From: a virus
IMG/VR virus record: IMGVR_UViG_3300027704_000173
Span: 1-22,805 of that record
Length of the DNA: 22,805 nt
Strand: one strand, 5' to 3'
Positions 20,901 through 22,805 of the stretch are shown one piece after another. The position numbers and the translations under genes are program-made. The notes beneath the pieces were generated by a model. It had not been told where the DNA came from, searched no databases, and worked only from the letters and a program-made list of their open reading frames with translations. How positions within the stretch are numbered: position 1 is the first letter of the stretch; each line of letters begins with the position of its first letter.

Positions 20901-22786
20901 GTATGACAAATGACGGCAGTGTTGTAGGTTTTAGAAAAGCTGGTTCAGCAGTTGGAAGTATTGGTACGCAAGGTGGTGATTTAAATATTGGAACTGCTGC
21001 TTGTGGAATTGCTTTTGTTGATGGAGTTCCAGCAATTTACCCTTGGAATACTAGTAGCAATGCAACAAGAGATGCTGCAATAGATTTAGGTGATTCAGGA
21101 GCTAGATTCAAAGACCTGTACCTTTCAGGACAAACACAAATTACAGGTGGAGCTGTATCTGCACCGAGTTATTCATTTATTGGTGATACTGATACTGGTA
21201 TAAGCAGACCAACAACCAATGCACTTAATTTTGTTACTGCTGGAAGTGAAAGAGTCCGTGTTGATGCGAATGGAAAAATTCATATTAACGAATCTGTAGG
21301 TCGTGCCCAACTTAATTTATCTTTAGGAAATGTTACTGGTGTTGGACAATTTGCATCATCACAACTAAACCTATCTAACCCTACTAATGTTAATTCTATT
21401 TCACAAATAACCTTTGGATATGATGCGACTGGTAGAGATAATGCCGCGGCTTATATGGGCTATTTAAGTACAGTCGCCACAACAAATGGTAAGGGTGCTT
21501 TAGTATTTGGTACAAGAGATGACGGTAATGATACTCAGCCAACTGAGAGGATGCGTGTTACTTCTGCTGGAAACGTGGGAATTGGAACAAGTAGTCCTGC
21601 ATACATTACAGAAATTGCAAAATCTCAAGCAGGTGGTGTAGGAGCAACATTATATCTACACAATACAGCAGACAATTCTGGGGTAGGTCATGCTGCTGAA
21701 ATAAGATTTAATTTAAGAAACGCAGAAGCCACTACTAGAAATGCTGCTATACAAGCTATAGCTGAAGGCACTTATGGAACAAGTCCAGCTTTGACCTTTT
21801 TAACGTCATCGGGTGATAATGGCTCCGCTACAGAAAGAGTCAGAATAACAAGTGCTGGGTTTCTTGGAATTGGACTCACTAATCCTGCTAGAGCATTATC
21901 AACAAAATCTTCAAGTGTGACAGTTGGTACTTTTGAAAGCACGTCAGCCAGTGGGTCTCTTATTAGTTTTGTTGACCCAAACACGACTAATGATGTAACT
22001 GTTAGGGTGGGTTCTCAAGCAAATGCTCTAGTCCTTCAAACTGGTGGCGTTGAGCGAGTCCGTATACTAGCTGATGGAAAAACTGGAATTGGAACTGCAT
22101 CTCCTGCAACATTACTACATTTAAAAGCAGCAAGTGGTGAGGCAGAGTTGAGATTAGAGGCTGCTAATAATTCAGAAGCTAGACTTAGATTTGGTGATGC
22201 AACAGATAATGATGCAGCTTATGTAGGGTATAGCAGAAGCGGTGGGTTTATGAATTTTAGTGCTTTAAATACTGATGGCGTACATATGAGAATTGCAAGT
22301 AATGGTACTACATTGTTTGGTGTTACAGCAGAGCCAAGTGGTTCAGTTGGTGGTTCAGGCTTTATCAAAGACAGTGTAGGTAGAATGAATTTAATATTGG
22401 CTACAACAAATGCAGGTAATGTTGATGTAGCAAACTTTAGAAATCCAAATGGTACTGTAGGCAAAATTAATACAAATGGTTCGTCAACAGTATATAACAC
22501 ATCTTCAGATGCAAGACTTAAAGATGTTACAGGCTCTGCAAGAGGCTTGGAGGTTATCAACGAACTTAACCCAGTATCTTATAACTGGAAAGTAGATGGC
22601 AAAGCTGATGAAGGTCTTATAGCACAAGAAGTGTTAGACATAGTGCCTAACGCTGTAACAGGCTCTGATGAAGAACAATATTATATGGATTACAGTAAAT
22701 TAGTAGTCCACTTAGTTGCAGGAATGAAAGAACAACAAACATTAATAGAAAGCCTAACAGCAAGATTAGAGAAACTAGAGGGATAA
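17951..22786 (+). CDS. Large tail fibre with C-terminal S74 self-cleaving chaperone
   Basis: A 1611-residue fibre expected to trimerise and bind the cell surface. The N-terminus (QHDYSLINQSGANFRADLNN, then EFWVDETSGKMKLRNSANNA) is the attachment domain of a family I recall from marine phages. Beta-repeats follow: LATQQSIKSYVDSQV twice, NLYYT or NLYFT with RANSAID several times, a nucleotide-binding-free helix-rich segment, then five ERxRI/RV...GNxGIG units from about residue 935 onward. The C-terminus carries the peptidase S74 intramolecular chaperone: SDARLKDV at S1519-K1524, NELNPVSYNW, GLIAQEV, and a coiled-coil end. In relatives the chaperone cuts itself off before this Ser after folding, which would release about 93 residues. 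AGGA lies upstream of the ATG. Confidence 0.92.
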   Translation: MAQHDYSLINQSGANFRADLNNALAAIVSNNSGGSEPSTKFAYEFWVDETSGKMKLRNSANNAWITMPFNIGVNNSVDINVGTVNGLTSFSFNSGATVTSILDEDNFNSNSATALATQQSIKSYVDSQVDTVDSLSEILAIGNSSGGTNINLTTTDRVQFRDSAIYVFSSTDGTLDLKADGEIQLSAPYIDLAAANVNVDGTIDAVGVEFNTLSGTGSVTITDIVDEDNMGSNSPTKLATQQSIKSYVDSQVTAQDLDITDGSNTIGIDLDSETLSLLGGTGVSSSASGNGVTFAIGQPVGTGNNVVFNQVTASVVGNASSATVLQNARTISGISFNGGANITLNTSTITENTNLYYTQARFDTAFAGKSTTNLAEGNKLFFTNERVDDRVAALIQNGTGISWSYNDGSGTLTPTITLSPFNTGQLSESGNLYYTAARANSAIDSRVNKSFVDSLGIAATTAVTLLNARTISLSGDVVGSVAFNGAGNVSISTVIQANSVALTTDTTGDYIKTITGTNNKITVSGSGTEGRDVTLTLPNDVQIANNLTVANNLSVNGTLTTLNTTNLAIEDNLFELNAGLTGTPVNDSGMFINRGNQNNAVFIWDESADKFTLGLTTASGTATGNISLSALGTLVANIEGQLVGNVTGQVSSISNFTTANLTENTNLYFTNSRANSAIDSKVNKAFIDNLSVVASSASGNAGSATVLATARTIGGVAFNGSANIVPTTFNAGTFSSTLDVLGVTKLKVGGVAKLTTRAAGILVGGEVEANTLDITGVASIDGNTTIGGTLGVTGAATFNSSITIPDYVIHAGDSNTKFGFYTGDAFEVVTGNVSRLKVNNGEVNINDTGIDMNFRVESDGNANMLFVDGGTNRVGIGTSSPSTKLHVKSTSDNIVATQVSTNSVNALFQSIESASLAQIGTTGSHAFTFFTANQERARIDASGNLLVGNTDSTPYDRTSGNAISLGDGLISSAQSGGNAAIFNRMTNDGSVVGFRKAGSAVGSIGTQGGDLNIGTAACGIAFVDGVPAIYPWNTSSNATRDAAIDLGDSGARFKDLYLSGQTQITGGAVSAPSYSFIGDTDTGISRPTTNALNFVTAGSERVRVDANGKIHINESVGRAQLNLSLGNVTGVGQFASSQLNLSNPTNVNSISQITFGYDATGRDNAAAYMGYLSTVATTNGKGALVFGTRDDGNDTQPTERMRVTSAGNVGIGTSSPAYITEIAKSQAGGVGATLYLHNTADNSGVGHAAEIRFNLRNAEATTRNAAIQAIAEGTYGTSPALTFLTSSGDNGSATERVRITSAGFLGIGLTNPARALSTKSSSVTVGTFESTSASGSLISFVDPNTTNDVTVRVGSQANALVLQTGGVERVRILADGKTGIGTASPATLLHLKAASGEAELRLEAANNSEARLRFGDATDNDAAYVGYSRSGGFMNFSALNTDGVHMRIASNGTTLFGVTAEPSGSVGGSGFIKDSVGRMNLILATTNAGNVDVANFRNPNGTVGKINTNGSSTVYNTSSDARLKDVTGSARGLEVINELNPVSYNWKVDGKADEGLIAQEVLDIVPNAVTGSDEEQYYMDYSKLVVHLVAGMKEQQTLIESLTARLEKLEG
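18305..18337 (+). repeat. Direct repeat in fibre gene, copy 1
   Basis: 33 nt identical to 18674-18706 and 369 nt (123 codons) apart, in the same frame; both encode QSIKSYVDSQV. The surrounding protein (DEDNFNSNSATALATQQSI and DEDNMGSNSPTKLATQQSI) also matches, so this is a duplicated domain boundary. Confidence 0.85.
18674..18706 (+). repeat. Direct repeat in fibre gene, copy 2
   Basis: Second copy of the 33-nt repeat at 18305-18337. The protein diverges on either side, so exact DNA identity suggests recent conversion or recombination here. Confidence 0.85.
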
Positions 22787-22787
22787 C

Positions 22788-22805
22788 ATGGCATACACAT
22801 TAGTA
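22788..22805 (+). CDS. Start of next gene (cut by window end)
   Basis: An ATG 1 nt after the fibre stop begins MAYTLV before the window ends. GAGGG in the fibre's last codons (around 22778-22782) is a suitable ribosome binding site. Too short to name; a further fibre or lysis-region gene would be expected. Confidence 0.45.

Noticed and set aside
19477-22560. Minus-strand frames within the fibre gene
   Set aside because: Same cause as above: antisense of low-complexity beta-repeat coding DNA; no sign of coding on that strand anywhere in the window.

Overview
The window is a continuous late-gene segment of a tailed double-stranded DNA phage (or a prophage of one). Every convincing gene lies on the + strand, genes are packed with ATGA/TAATG stop-start overlaps, and the order is the classic siphovirus one: packaging, head, connector, tail tube, tape measure, tail tip, fibre. 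The DNA is A+T-rich with arginine mostly encoded by AGA/AGG. The fibre N-terminus and its repeats resemble fibres I recall from uncultured marine phages, and the small genes upstream of the terminase belong to families I recall from marine phages. I therefore infer a marine, low-GC bacterial host, but the sequence does not name the host. No integrase, replication, lysis, tRNA or CRISPR element is visible.

Layout. 1-2.1 kb holds an HNH-type endonuclease with two zinc knuckles, two overlapping microproteins, a DUF3310 protein, a 51-residue helix-turn-helix protein, and a protein that looks like a tail-completion (lambda Z-type) protein. 2.11-2.26 kb is the only sizeable non-coding stretch early on. 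It carries two stem-loops just before the small terminase and is the best candidate for a cos/packaging site. 2.26-4.55 kb is a lambda-type terminase pair (Nu1-like and gpA-like). 4.6-6.7 kb encodes a gpW-like protein with an extra N-terminal domain, then a gpB-like portal. 6.74-8.76 kb is a single gene joining an acidic leader, an S78-type prohead protease, a delta/scaffold region and an HK97-fold capsid protein. A strong in-frame internal start inside it could make the capsid precursor alone. A clear rho-independent terminator follows.

8.8-10.75 kb encodes a 62-residue protein, two adjacent paralogous connector-like proteins, a gpU-like tail terminator, a microprotein, and the tail tube protein. 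10.76-11.24 kb is a G/GT tail-chaperone pair with a textbook A AAA AAG -1 slippery heptamer directly before the stop of the first frame. 11.23-13.9 kb holds the tape measure (504 aa, so a short tail of very roughly 75 nm) and two distal tail/hub proteins. 13.9-17.5 kb is a 1197-residue gpJ-like tip protein with an EF-hand-like loop, a fibronectin-III-like domain and a repetitive C-terminus. 17.5-22.8 kb holds a small fibre-assembly chaperone and a 1611-residue fibre ending in a self-cleaving S74 chaperone. The window ends six codons into another gene.

Together the genes make a lambda-like non-contractile virion: terminase fills a protease-matured HK97 head through the portal, gpW/FII/U-like proteins join head to tail, G/GT and the tape measure set tail length, and J plus the fibre recognise the cell. 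The most unusual points are the protease-capsid fusion with a nested start, the duplicated connector gene, the Z-like gene placed upstream of the terminase, and the EF-hand inserted in the tip protein. No clearly new defence or mobile system was found.
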